NCBI GenBank assembly: GCA_963924555.1 | Contig: OZ004590.1 | Coordinates: 6,068,001-6,132,000 of the forward strand | Length of the DNA: 64,000 nucleotides | Origin: Crambe crambe | Lineage: Eukaryota > Porifera > Demospongiae > Poecilosclerida > Crambeidae | Direction: 5' to 3' | Part shown: one piece after another, positions 15,401 through 23,116 of the stretch | How the letters are laid out: each line of letters opens with the position of its first letter | Position numbering within the stretch: position 1 is the first letter of the stretch | Notes under the pieces: model-generated | Databases searched by the model: none | Told to the model about the DNA's origin: nothing | The model's input: the letters and a program-made list of their open reading frames with translations, nothing else | Translations under genes and position numbers: made by a program

Positions 15401-18400
15401 AACCACTGGAGACATTCAATGGAAGCATTGTGACTCAGAGAGTGAATGTAACTGAGCCAGAGATGTCAGTGACTCTGATGGAGTTGCAAGAGTTCGTGAA
15501 CTACAGCATCTCTGTCCGAGCCTACACCAGTGTGGGGGCAGGACCTTATAGCAGTGGAGTATATGCTATGACTAATGAAAGTGGTGAGTATATTCATTGA
15601 GTTGTATGAACTTAATACATTTCCATAAGCATCCATTTTATAGTTCCTGCCAGTGAACCACTTAATGCATTACTAAGAGCAATATCGTCAACTGAAATAA
15701 TGGCTTCCTGGGACCCAGTCTCACCCATTGACCAGAATGGTATCATCACTGAGTATGAGGTTACATATCAACCACTGGAGACATTCAATGGCTCCATCGG
15801 GAGTGGTTCCATCAATGTAACAGCACCGAACACATCAGTCATCCTCATTGGTTTGCATGAGTATGTCAACTACAATATCAGAGTCAGGGCTTTCACAAGT
15901 GTTGGACCCAGTCCACTCAGTCCTGCTGTTCAAGAAAGGACCAATGAAGATGGTATTAACTATACTCTAAACTCCTGCTCATCTGTAGCATGCAAACATC
16001 ATGTCTGTTATCTTTTATCGTTGCAGTGCCATCAAGAAGTCCTTTGATCACTGAAGCAATGGAGATTTCATCCACTGAAGTTGAAGTGACGTGGTCTGAA
16101 GTGAACCCTATTGATCGAAATGGAATCATCACTCATTATGAAGTGGACTATCAGCCTATAGTGCCATTTAGCAATCCTATTGACCTCAGTCGTGTTAACA
16201 CAACCAACACTACCATTGTACTGAGGGACTTACATGAGTCTGCTCAGTATAACATCACAGTGCGTGCCTTCACTAGCATAGGTCCTGGCCCATTCAGCCA
16301 TCCAGTGATTAGTATCACACATGAAGATGGTAAGATAAGTACTGAGACAAATCTAGTCCATCATTCAAAATCCCACTCTTTTTCAGTTCCAAGGAGTCCA
16401 CCCACTACTGTTGCTGTTAATGGTGTGTCACCAACCACCATAATGGTGAGCTGGGGTCCAGTCCCTCTTATAGACCAGAATGGCATCATAACTGAGTATG
16501 AGGTGATGTACCAACCGCTGGAGACATTCAATGGAAGCATTGAGACTCAGAAAGTGAATATAACTGAGCCAGAGATGTCAGTGACTCTGATGGAGTTGCA
16601 AGAGTTTGTGAACTACAGCATCTCTGTCCGAGCCTACACCAGTGTGGGGGCAGGACCTTATAGCAATGAAGGATTTGCTATAACTAATGAAAGTGGTGAG
16701 TAGTTATAATAGGAATAAAGTCATACATCTTCTTTATTTTATTATCCCCCACATTATAGTTCCTTCCAGTGCACCAGTCAATGCTGTGGTATCAGCAATA
16801 TCATCCACTGAGATAATGGTGACTTGGAATCCAGTCTCTCCCATAGATCAAAATGGTATCATCACCAAATATGAGGTGATGTATCAACCACTGGAGACAT
16901 TTAGAGGAAGCATTGAGACTCAGACAGTAAACGTGACTCAGTCAGAGATGTCTATGACCCTGGTGGGATTGCAAGAGTTTATAAACTACAGCGTCTCTAT
17001 TCGAGCTTATACAAGTGTTGGGGCAGGACCTTATAGCAGAGAAAGGAGAGTGCTAACCAGTGAAGATGGTGAGTATCATTACGTGGTGGAAAAGGTATAT
17101 AATTTTATGGTCTAATTTCACAGCTCCTTCTAGTTCTCCTGTGAATATGAGGGCACTGGCTGACTCCTCCACTACCATAATGGTGAGCTGGGATCCAGTG
17201 CCTCCCATAGACCAAAATGGCATCATAACCGAGTATGAGGTGATGTACCAACCATTGGAGACATTCAATGGAAGCATTGTGACTCGGAGAGTGAATGTAA
17301 CTGAGCCAGAGATGTCAGTGACTCTGATGGAGTTGCAAGAGTTTGTGAACTACAGCATTTCACTCCACGCATACACCAGCGTGGGGGGAGGGCCTTATAA
17401 CACACCAGTGACCATAGCAACATTGCAGGATGGTACGTAGAATTCAATTCATATACACTTCTTATGTATTTCTTACACATACTTATAGTTCCTAGCTCAT
17501 CTCCTCAAAGTGTGACTGCCATTGCCACTTCATCTACTTCCATCACTGTGACGTGGGAGGGAATACCACAAAAGAACAAGAATGGAGTGATCATTGCGTA
17601 CGAGGTTGAGTTTACTGCTGCCACTATTTCAGTTGAGAATACAACTGTTTTGGAACCACCTCTTTCCCTTGAACTGACTGGACTCTATGAAGCTGAGATA
17701 TATAGGATCAGAGTCAGAGGTTACACTTCAGTTGGGCCAGGCCCATTTAGTTCTCCATTGGAAGAAGAGACCCCTGAAGACCGTACGTATCTGATGATAA
17801 TAGCCCAATTCCTATATACATCATCAATATTCTCCCTTTTAAAAATAAACCAGACCACCCTATTAGTAAGACCCCAACCCACCAATTTTAAGGTAGTCAC
17901 AATAACCATGCAGGATTCTCTTTATGTATGACTAGTGCGTTCAGAAGCCACAAATTAAGTGCTTATCTCTAGGGACATGCAAATTATGCCAGCATAGTTT
18001 TGGGCATAATGGGTTGAACCTTAATGCCAGCACAATGCTGGCATAATAGGGGATTTTTACTTCCAGGGGTTGGCAGATATGGAGGTATTGATGTCACTCT
18101 TGAGTTCCTTTGTATAAACTGCTGAATTAGAGTAGCCACCTACGTAATTGGTGGTGGTAAAACAAACTATTATTCAGAGCCGGAGCCACCTCATTTATAG
18201 TGGTACAGCCATAGCTACCATCTGGAGGGTCTGGGGAATTCCCTCCAGTAAGCTCAATATCAATTTCAATCTGGTATGATCCAGGCAATGCCATGTACTA
18301 ACTTATAAGTCAATATTATTATTATTATTTAAATTGCATACACACACATACACACACACACACACTCTGAATGGTGGTACGGCCATGGCTGTACCAGTCG

Positions 18401-21400
18401 TAGCAGTGCCTCCGGCTGTGTTATTACAACTGTCTTCTGTTGCTGTTTTCTTTACTAAATGTTCCAGCAAACTAACTTGCTGCTGATAAAATTATGATGG
18501 ATGACTAAAAGAGGCTGCAATTATGCTACAATAAACCATCACTTATTAATTTTCTTACCAATTTTTAAAGCATAATAGGCATGTTTGTTGAGCATAATAT
18601 GGCAGGGGTTCTGGCATTGGAGCATAGCATAATAGGGAAGGAAAAAAAGCATAATTTGCATGTCTTTACTTATCTCCTTGGTGATCATGTATTATTTTCA
18701 TAGGACCTGGAGCAGTTGGCAAGCCTCCAGCGGTAGACAATGATATTTCAACTGCTACATCAGTATTGCTGCAATGGGATGCTCCAGAAGATCCCAATGG
18801 AGAAATCGTGAGCTCCATCATCAATATTCGGATTCTCTCCTCCGACCCACTTGCTTTCACTATGATGGGTATGGGTGGTGGCAGTCGGGGAGACAGGAGG
18901 AAGAGGCAAGTTCCATCCATCAGGTATCCTTGCATTAATGGTGGTGAGGATAAAGTGGATTTCAATGTGACCGCTGCTGGAAATTCAACTACATATTTCC
19001 TCTCTGGCTTGAGTAAGTGCAATCTTAATGAAGTAGCTAGCAACTTACAGAAAGTTTCCATGGATTTGATCCTTCCCCCATGATAATTTCACTCTCTTAT
19101 CGTAGCACCTTACACTGTGTACCAGTTCAGAGTACAATCTGCGACAGCTATTGGTTATGGAATGTTCTCTCCTCCAAGACAGTTCATGACACTTGAGAGT
19201 GGTAAGTGTATGTAAAATGCATGCTATGTGCCGTGGCTGTTCACTATAACTATAGTACATCGTTATTTGGCTGGCTACTTAGTCGATACTCAATAGCACT
19301 CCTTCATGCACTTGGTACTCAAAATTATGAAGTTCCATCATCTTCTCTATTATAGAATCGACCCAGATTCAGGATCTTAATACAACTGCCATCAACTCGA
19401 GCACCGTTAGCGTGATGTGGAATAGTCCTCAATGTCCGTATGGGAATATCACTAGTTACACCATCTTCTACAGACTCGGTAACAGCATCCAGAGCAGGAA
19501 TATCGATAGCAGTGGATACAGCAGTATTAGAGTTTACCCGATCATGGGAAGCATTAGACACCAGTGTTACATAGGGAGCCTCATTCCTTACAAGAATTAC
19601 ACTGTTCACGTACAAGCAGTAGTGACTCCACATCTAGCTATGCAGAGCGAACTACTTGGTGCAATCGAAGAAGAACGACTTATACAAACCCATAGCGCCC
19701 CAGATCCCGATATACCCACACCAGCTATAGAGGTAGCTACTGTTAATCCCACGTCAGACAGCATTCAGATCCTGATAGGTGATCCCAAACAGATTGATAC
19801 TGGTAGAGTCATGTAAGTCATCACCATTGAATATAGCTAATATACAGCTAGCTAATATATAAGCTCTCAGATTGTATTTATTAATTCACTTGTTTCCTTC
19901 AGATTGTGTGCTGTCATTGTTGTTACTCTTACTACTGATTCCCCACTGATGAGCCAGTCAGCTTATGATGATGCCAGGGCTTACGTGCCAGATGCTCCTA
20001 ATCCTTATTACATAGCGGCGGCTTGGGATGAGCAAGATGTAATCGCCAGTAGAGTCCCTAACTCGTTCACAGTAGGTAACAGCACAAAAGATTCATATGT
20101 CGTCCACGTCCAAGGGAGAACTACCACCTACATCAATGTGCCACTTAAATCGGACACAAAGTATTCTATTTTTGTTCGATATGACATTTATAATGATGGG
20201 AATGGGATTGGAAAGGTAGGTATTTTCATGCAGTGTACATACCTTTACTGATGTTGGCTATAATTATGTGTCCATATTAGCCATACCATGTCTATTCAAA
20301 CAACACGGTCAAAAAGACATGTAAGTCTGCATGCCTGCATGTAATAATATTGATTTTTAGATAATGTAAACCACATCTCCATCAGATTATGATAATAGTG
20401 GTTGCCATAAAATTTTGTGTTTTGTTCTCTTCTACATGTGGCCTCAAGTAGCTATATAGCAGTTGCATTTATAATGTGCACCACATGCAGCATTACCATA
20501 CAGCCGTGAAGGATTAGGAGTGGGAGTCGCGATTGTTGTTGCTATCCTCCTTATTATCATTATCGTGCTGGCAATTGTCATCTTTAAGTCCTTTGGAAGG
20601 TATGTAGCAGTTAGGTGGTCACCTCACAATGTTCTCTGTAAACATTACTGATTACAGAGAACATTCCTAAGATAATTATGTAATATACACACTTTCACTT
20701 TCACTTTAGAGTGCAGCTTAGCAGTTTGTTGACTCATATCCTCAACAATAAGTGTGGAATGCCAACTGATTCAAATGAAAATGTAGACAGTGTATGTACT
20801 TATCTGCTGCTCACTATCTGAGCAACACACATGCACACACATACACACTGCACACTGTTCTGAGGGTTCGATAGGACTTTAATGCTTTTTGCTTTATGGC
20901 CACCCAACTTTGCCAGATGACCAATCAAACCTTGAAGTGGTTGGTCATAAGGCTGGCTGCCCTGAAAAAATTATTTGTAACTCTGACATCTTATAAGGAA
21001 TGATCAAGATAATTATTGTCTTGCACAGGGGGATGTATGAACCCAACAAGAGCAAGCAAAAGGTGGAAGATAAAGGATTCTATTCTAATCCCATGATGGA
21101 CTTAATACATCACAGTATGTAGTATAATTAGCCACAAGTAAATAGTCAGATTTGCTGCTTCCATACTTTTTTCTTTGCAGCTGAACCAGAACCAGTGCTG
21201 ATTGAGGACTTTGAAAACCATGTGCAAAATCTCCATGCCAATGACAACCATCTTTTCACCAAAGAACATGCTGTGAGCAGCTAGATAGCTAGCTAGAAGC
21301 AGAGTAGTCTATAGCTATCAGTATATAGTATTCATGACTGATGTTTAACTCTTATATAGCTGATCGAACCCAATCATCATCCTTCAACTGAGAATTCTAG

Positions 21401-22619
21401 AAGACCAGAAAACATTAAGAAGAACAGATACGCCAATATTACCACATGTAAGCCTCATCCTGCATAATATTATAGTAATTATTTACTTAATCATTATACA
21501 AAACAAGATGATCATTCTAGAGTAAAGCTTGAAGAGATTGCAGGTGAACCTGGCTCTGACTACATTAATGCCAGCTTCATCGATGTGAGTCAAAGTAGTG
21601 GATAAGTATCTCATGCTGAATACCCTTTTCACTATTATCACAGGGCTATGGCACTACTAACTACTTCATTGCAACACAAGGCAAGAGTATACATTTACAT
21701 TAGTCACTTCTACCATCTCTTGTGCATTCATTTTTCACTCACTGACTCACTTCACTTGCTTCACCCGTAGGTCCCATTCAAGACACTCTGCCTGACTTTT
21801 GGAGGATGGTTTGGGAGCAGGAGAGTGCCACTGTTGTCATGCTCACTAACTGTGAAGATAATGGACAAGTAAGCTTTTTTTTTTTTTTTTTTGCAATAAT
21901 CTAATACCTATACGTATTCACTCCAGGTCAAATGCCACAAGTACTGGCCTGAAGAGCCAGATACACCTGAAATGCATGGATGTATCAAAGTCACTCTTCT
22001 GAAATCCTGTGTTCTTGCTGGGTACACCATCCGAACTTTCTCCCTGCAAATGGAAAGAGCCGAGAGGACCATACAACACTTCCACTTCACTAGTTGGCCC
22101 GACAACTGTGTGCCAGAGAGCCCAGCTCCTTTTCTCCACTTTGTACAGGAAGTAACTCAAAACAAAGCTGGGCCCATGGTTGTCCACTGCAGTGATGGAG
22201 TTGGAAGGACTGGTGTTTTTATCGCCCTCCACAGTCAGCTTCTCAGAATCCGTGATGAAGGCACTGTGGACATCTTCAATTTTGTCCAGAGCATGCGGAA
22301 AAAGAGATGTTTCATGGTGCAAACTGAGGTAGGGCTTAGGGCTAGAGGTAGGACTAGAGCTTAGGGCTAGAGATAGGACTAGGGCTTAGGGCTAGAGATA
22401 GGACTAGGGCTTAGGGCTAGGGCTAGGGTTTGAGGTAGGACTATAGGGCTATGTGGTAGATGATAAGTAATCTTTTGATAGAAGTTCGCATGAAGAAGAC
22501 AATATTATGTAGTCATAGTTACATGCAATTTTTAATACTTGTAGCCCGAGTATATCTTCCTTCATGATGCTCTTCTTGAAGCTATTGAGCATGGAGAGAC
22601 ACAACAATCCACACTATAA
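1..22619 (+). CDS. Giant receptor-type protein tyrosine phosphatase, multi-domain ectodomain (5' end outside window)
   Basis: A single-pass receptor with an adhesive ectodomain and a cytoplasmic tyrosine phosphatase. About 55 exons read in one phase from base 1 to the TAA at 22617-22619. Their lengths sum to 16,398 bases, exactly 5,466 codons including the stop, which supports the model. Domains in order are lysozyme-like, IgGFc-binding type, Calx-beta, IPT/TIG, AMOP, VWD, EGF x2, Ig x6, FN3 x29, a membrane-proximal segment, TM and PTP. Ectodomain exons are almost all phase 1-1, as in shuffled extracellular modules. The start codon and signal peptide lie upstream of the window. Introns are mostly 55-110 bp; the exception at 17783-18703 carries a repeat element. 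The AMOP-VWD-EGF order recalls MUC4-type proteins, while Ig-FN3-TM-PTP recalls LAR/PTPRM-type receptors. Two genes could have been merged, but I find no stop or start between the halves. The ligand is unknown. Confidence 0.85.
755..1987 (+). other. IgGFc-binding-protein N-terminal-type domain
   Basis: One 1,233-base exon (acceptor before 755, donor at 1988) encodes about 410 residues. Motifs typical of the FCGBP N-terminal family are visible: VGFSINY at the start, ISTP-like [42 protein letters not shown], and late SYGYPGG. In FCGBP and related mucosal proteins this region precedes VWD domains, which fits the VWD downstream here. No ligand can be inferred. Confidence 0.75.
2047..2538 (+). other. 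Calx-beta domain (two exons)
   Basis: Exons 2047-2190 and 2344-2538 join in phase 1. The product begins [19 protein letters not shown] and ends [12 protein letters not shown]...[10 protein letters not shown], the usual start and the acidic NDDG end of a Calx-beta repeat. Such domains bind calcium in integrin beta-4, Na/Ca exchangers and large sponge adhesion proteins. The stretch between exons is shorter than usual, so the module may be slightly reduced. Confidence 0.75.
3142..3396 (+). other. IPT/TIG-like domain exon
   Basis: A phase 1-1 exon of 255 bases. The product has [28 protein letters not shown], and [16 protein letters not shown], matching the IPT/TIG pattern (P-x-x-G-x-x-x-G-G-T then C-x-F then C-x-x-P). 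In MUC4/SUSD2-like proteins a similar element sits before AMOP. The intron before it (2539-3141) is about 600 bp and shows no further exon that I can support. Confidence 0.65.
3467..4528 (+). other. Linker domain plus AMOP domain (two exons)
   Basis: Exons 3467-4178 and 4272-4528. The N-terminal part resembles the beta-rich region preceding AMOP in MUC4-like proteins. The AMOP part begins near base 3880 with C-x-x-W (CQAWSALQP), continues with [25 protein letters not shown], and then [11 protein letters not shown] and FIFCCKAG across the intron. The cysteine spacing fits AMOP, a domain of adhesion-associated mucins. It ends in a proline run (SPPPPP) before VWD. Confidence 0.75.
4672..5529 (+). 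other. VWD domain and C-terminal extension
   Basis: Exon 4672-5214 starts with [19 protein letters not shown], the canonical VWD opening, and includes [19 protein letters not shown], the Ca-binding-type segment near the VWD end. Exon 5272-5529 adds a region with [20 protein letters not shown] and GQVEIG, as found after VWD in SUSD2/MUC4-type proteins. Together with the AMOP before and EGF after, this reproduces a MUC4-like core. Confidence 0.85.
5591..5859 (+). other. Two EGF-like domains
   Basis: Exon 5591-5686 encodes a six-cysteine EGF ([18 protein letters not shown]...GYYC). Exon 5740-5859 encodes a second EGF with CQNGGTC and [12 protein letters not shown]. Both are phase 1-1. The first lacks the N-G-G-T consensus but keeps the cysteine order. 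Confidence 0.85.
5925..7766 (+). other. Six Ig-like domains (four exons), one followed by a GC-AG intron
   Basis: Exons 5925-6437 and 6500-7009 each encode two Ig domains; 7128-7382 and 7467-7766 encode one each. Each domain shows the L-x-C near the start, a W in the C strand, and a Y-x-C motif near the end (for example [23 protein letters not shown]). The last exon ends at 7766 with CAAG followed by GCAAGA. Splicing there is needed to keep phase into the first FN3 exon at 7826, so this is a GC-AG intron. Confidence 0.85.
8120..8200 (+). repeat. CCCTAG-type short tandem repeat in an intron
   Basis: The intron between the first two FN3 exons is rich in CCCTAGC and CTATAG repeats. The reverse-complement motif recurs in the last intron of the same gene (22329-22444). 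It looks like a simple repeat with no clear function. Confidence 0.6.
10426..17068 (+). repeat. Higher-order FN3 repeat: three-exon unit x6
   Basis: Three FN3 subtypes recur in fixed order. Subtype 1 (303 bp exon) contains [14 protein letters not shown] and [10 protein letters not shown]. Subtype 2 (309 bp) contains [17 protein letters not shown] and ETFNGSI. Subtype 3 (309 bp) contains SSTEIMVTW and ETFNDSI. Units start at 10426, 11524, 12644, 13741, 14835 and 16027, a period of about 1.1 kb. The third exon of the last unit (16760) is a hybrid. Long stretches, such as parts of exons 12255 and 13372, are almost identical, which implies recent unequal crossing-over or gene conversion. Confidence 0.9.
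17974..18664. repeat. Inverted-repeat element (non-autonomous transposon-like) in an FN3 intron
   Basis: A perfect 16-base terminal inverted repeat, GACATGCAAATTATGC, is present at 17974-17989 and as its complement at 18649-18664. The enclosed 690 bp holds AC microsatellite sequence (about 18341-18365) and no long open frame. It accounts for the 921 bp intron 17783-18703, far longer than the neighbouring introns of about 60 bp. The superfamily was not identified. Confidence 0.65.
18704..20320 (+). other. Membrane-proximal FN3 domains with furin-type cleavage site
   Basis: Exons 18704-19012 and 19106-19201 form one FN3, 19356-19812 another, and 19903-20215 plus 20281-20320 a juxtamembrane segment. 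A basic motif RRKR followed by Gln is encoded at 18895-18906 in a loop of the first of these FN3 domains. Vertebrate LAR-type and PTPRM/PTPRK-type receptors are cut by furin-like proteases at comparable R-x-K/R-R sites near the membrane, leaving two non-covalently associated chains. Cleavage here is inference. Confidence 0.75.
20491..20599 (+). other. Transmembrane helix exon of the receptor phosphatase
   Basis: A 109-base exon encodes a hydrophobic run, [20 protein letters not shown], followed by FKSFGR, which gives a positive cytoplasmic flank. It ends in phase 2 and joins in frame to the exon at 21029. Confidence 0.9.
20710..20791 (+). other. Possible cassette exon between TM and phosphatase
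   Basis: This 82-base stretch has a pyrimidine-rich acceptor (CACTTTAG) and a donor (GTATGT) and is open in the phase left by the TM exon (begins [14 protein letters not shown]). Because 82 is not a multiple of three, including it reaches a TGA soon after the 21029 junction and removes the phosphatase. Skipping it keeps phase. It may be a regulated poison exon or chance. Confidence 0.3.
21029..22619 (+). other. Cytoplasmic protein tyrosine phosphatase domain (single), with Ala-to-Asp in the P-loop
   Basis: Exons 21029-21114, 21181-21272, 21360-21447, 21508-21584, 21644-21680, 21771-21868, 21927-22328 and 22545-22619. Classical PTP motifs follow in order: KNRYANI (pTyr loop), [37 protein letters not shown], the WPD loop as TSWPDNCVP, the signature [11 protein letters not shown], and the Q-loop [16 protein letters not shown]. 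The catalytic Cys, Arg and WPD Asp are present, but the canonical Ala after HCS is Asp and WPDHG reads WPDNC. PTPRN/PTPRN2 also carry Asp at that P-loop site and lack normal activity. There is no second (D2) domain; the stop comes 14 residues after [10 protein letters not shown] begins. Intron 21681-21770 has a GC donor (CAAG/GCAAGA). Confidence 0.9.
22329..22444 (+). repeat. GGGCTTAGGGCTAG-type minisatellite in the last intron
   Basis: Units of about 20-26 bases built from GGGCTTAGGGCTAG and AGATAGGACTAG repeat several times right after the donor at 22329. It is the complement in style of the 8120-8200 repeat. It contains TTAGGG words but no regular telomeric array. Confidence 0.7.
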
Positions 22620-22773
22620 AATACTATAATTACATAAGATGTAAGTGGTGACATATAATTATATAGGCTGTAGCTAGCTTAATCTCATTACATAATAATT
22701 CGGTTATTATTAGCTAAATTCGAATAATTATTATTCCATGATTCTTAATAAGTCTGTCAATTGGTGCAACTCT

Positions 22774-22792
22774 GGGGGGGGGGGGGGGGGGG
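22774..22792 (+). repeat. Poly-G tract (G19)
   Basis: A homopolymer of 19 G in the convergent intergenic region; its length may be uncertain in the assembly. Confidence 0.9.
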
Positions 22793-23086
22793 CTACTAGC
22801 TAATTGTAATTGTATATGTAGCCATTTGGAGAGGATTTCCCCAATTCTTCATGACCTTCAATGACCTTCAAAGGAGCAGTCTTTGTAGGTATGCCACCAA
22901 AGCACACTTCTCAGGATCTGAAGGTGGCCTGAGCTTTCTCCAGGGGACAGGTGCAGCTATGTAGTTTTTAGTTGATGTAGCTAGTAGCTAAGAAAACTTT
23001 TACTGTTGATATATGAAGAGGATGTGCTACACTGGGACATAATGATTCATATCTGAAAAGTGCAATTGTATGTAGCAAAAAGGCAG

Positions 23087-23092
23087 TTTATT
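23087..23092 (-). terminator. Poly(A) signal of AIDA
   Basis: TTTATT on the plus strand reads AATAAA on the minus strand, about 25 bases after the AIDA stop codon. Confidence 0.5.
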
Positions 23093-23116
23093 TGTATTAA
23101 CAATAGACAGTAAAGA

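Larger units (their letters stand above)
7826..17782 (+). repeat. Array of 27 single-exon fibronectin type III domains
   Basis: Each FN3 domain is one phase 1-1 exon, usually ending at a GATG/GTRAG-like junction. Exon starts are 7826, 8220, 8579, 8955, 9327, 9691, 10062, 10426, 10786, 11157, 11524, 11882, 12255, 12644, 13002, 13372, 13741, 14097, 14470, 14835, 15275, 15644, 16027, 16387, 16760, 17124 and 17489. Exon lengths take only three values: 294, 303 or 309 bases. Most copies share [13 protein letters not shown] after the C-strand region, an FN3 tyrosine motif (for example [11 protein letters not shown]), and N-glycosylation sequons. The array gives a long rod between the Ig domains and the membrane. 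Confidence 0.9.
22620..23116. other. Convergent intergenic region (3' UTRs)
   Basis: The receptor phosphatase (+) and AIDA (-) end toward each other here. It contains a G19 run (22774-22792) and a minus-strand poly(A) signal at 23087-23092. I see no gene. Confidence 0.6.

Noticed and set aside
22329..22444. Interstitial telomere array
   Set aside because: TTAGGG occurs only as part of a longer irregular GGGCTTAGGGCTAG unit; there is no uninterrupted hexamer array.
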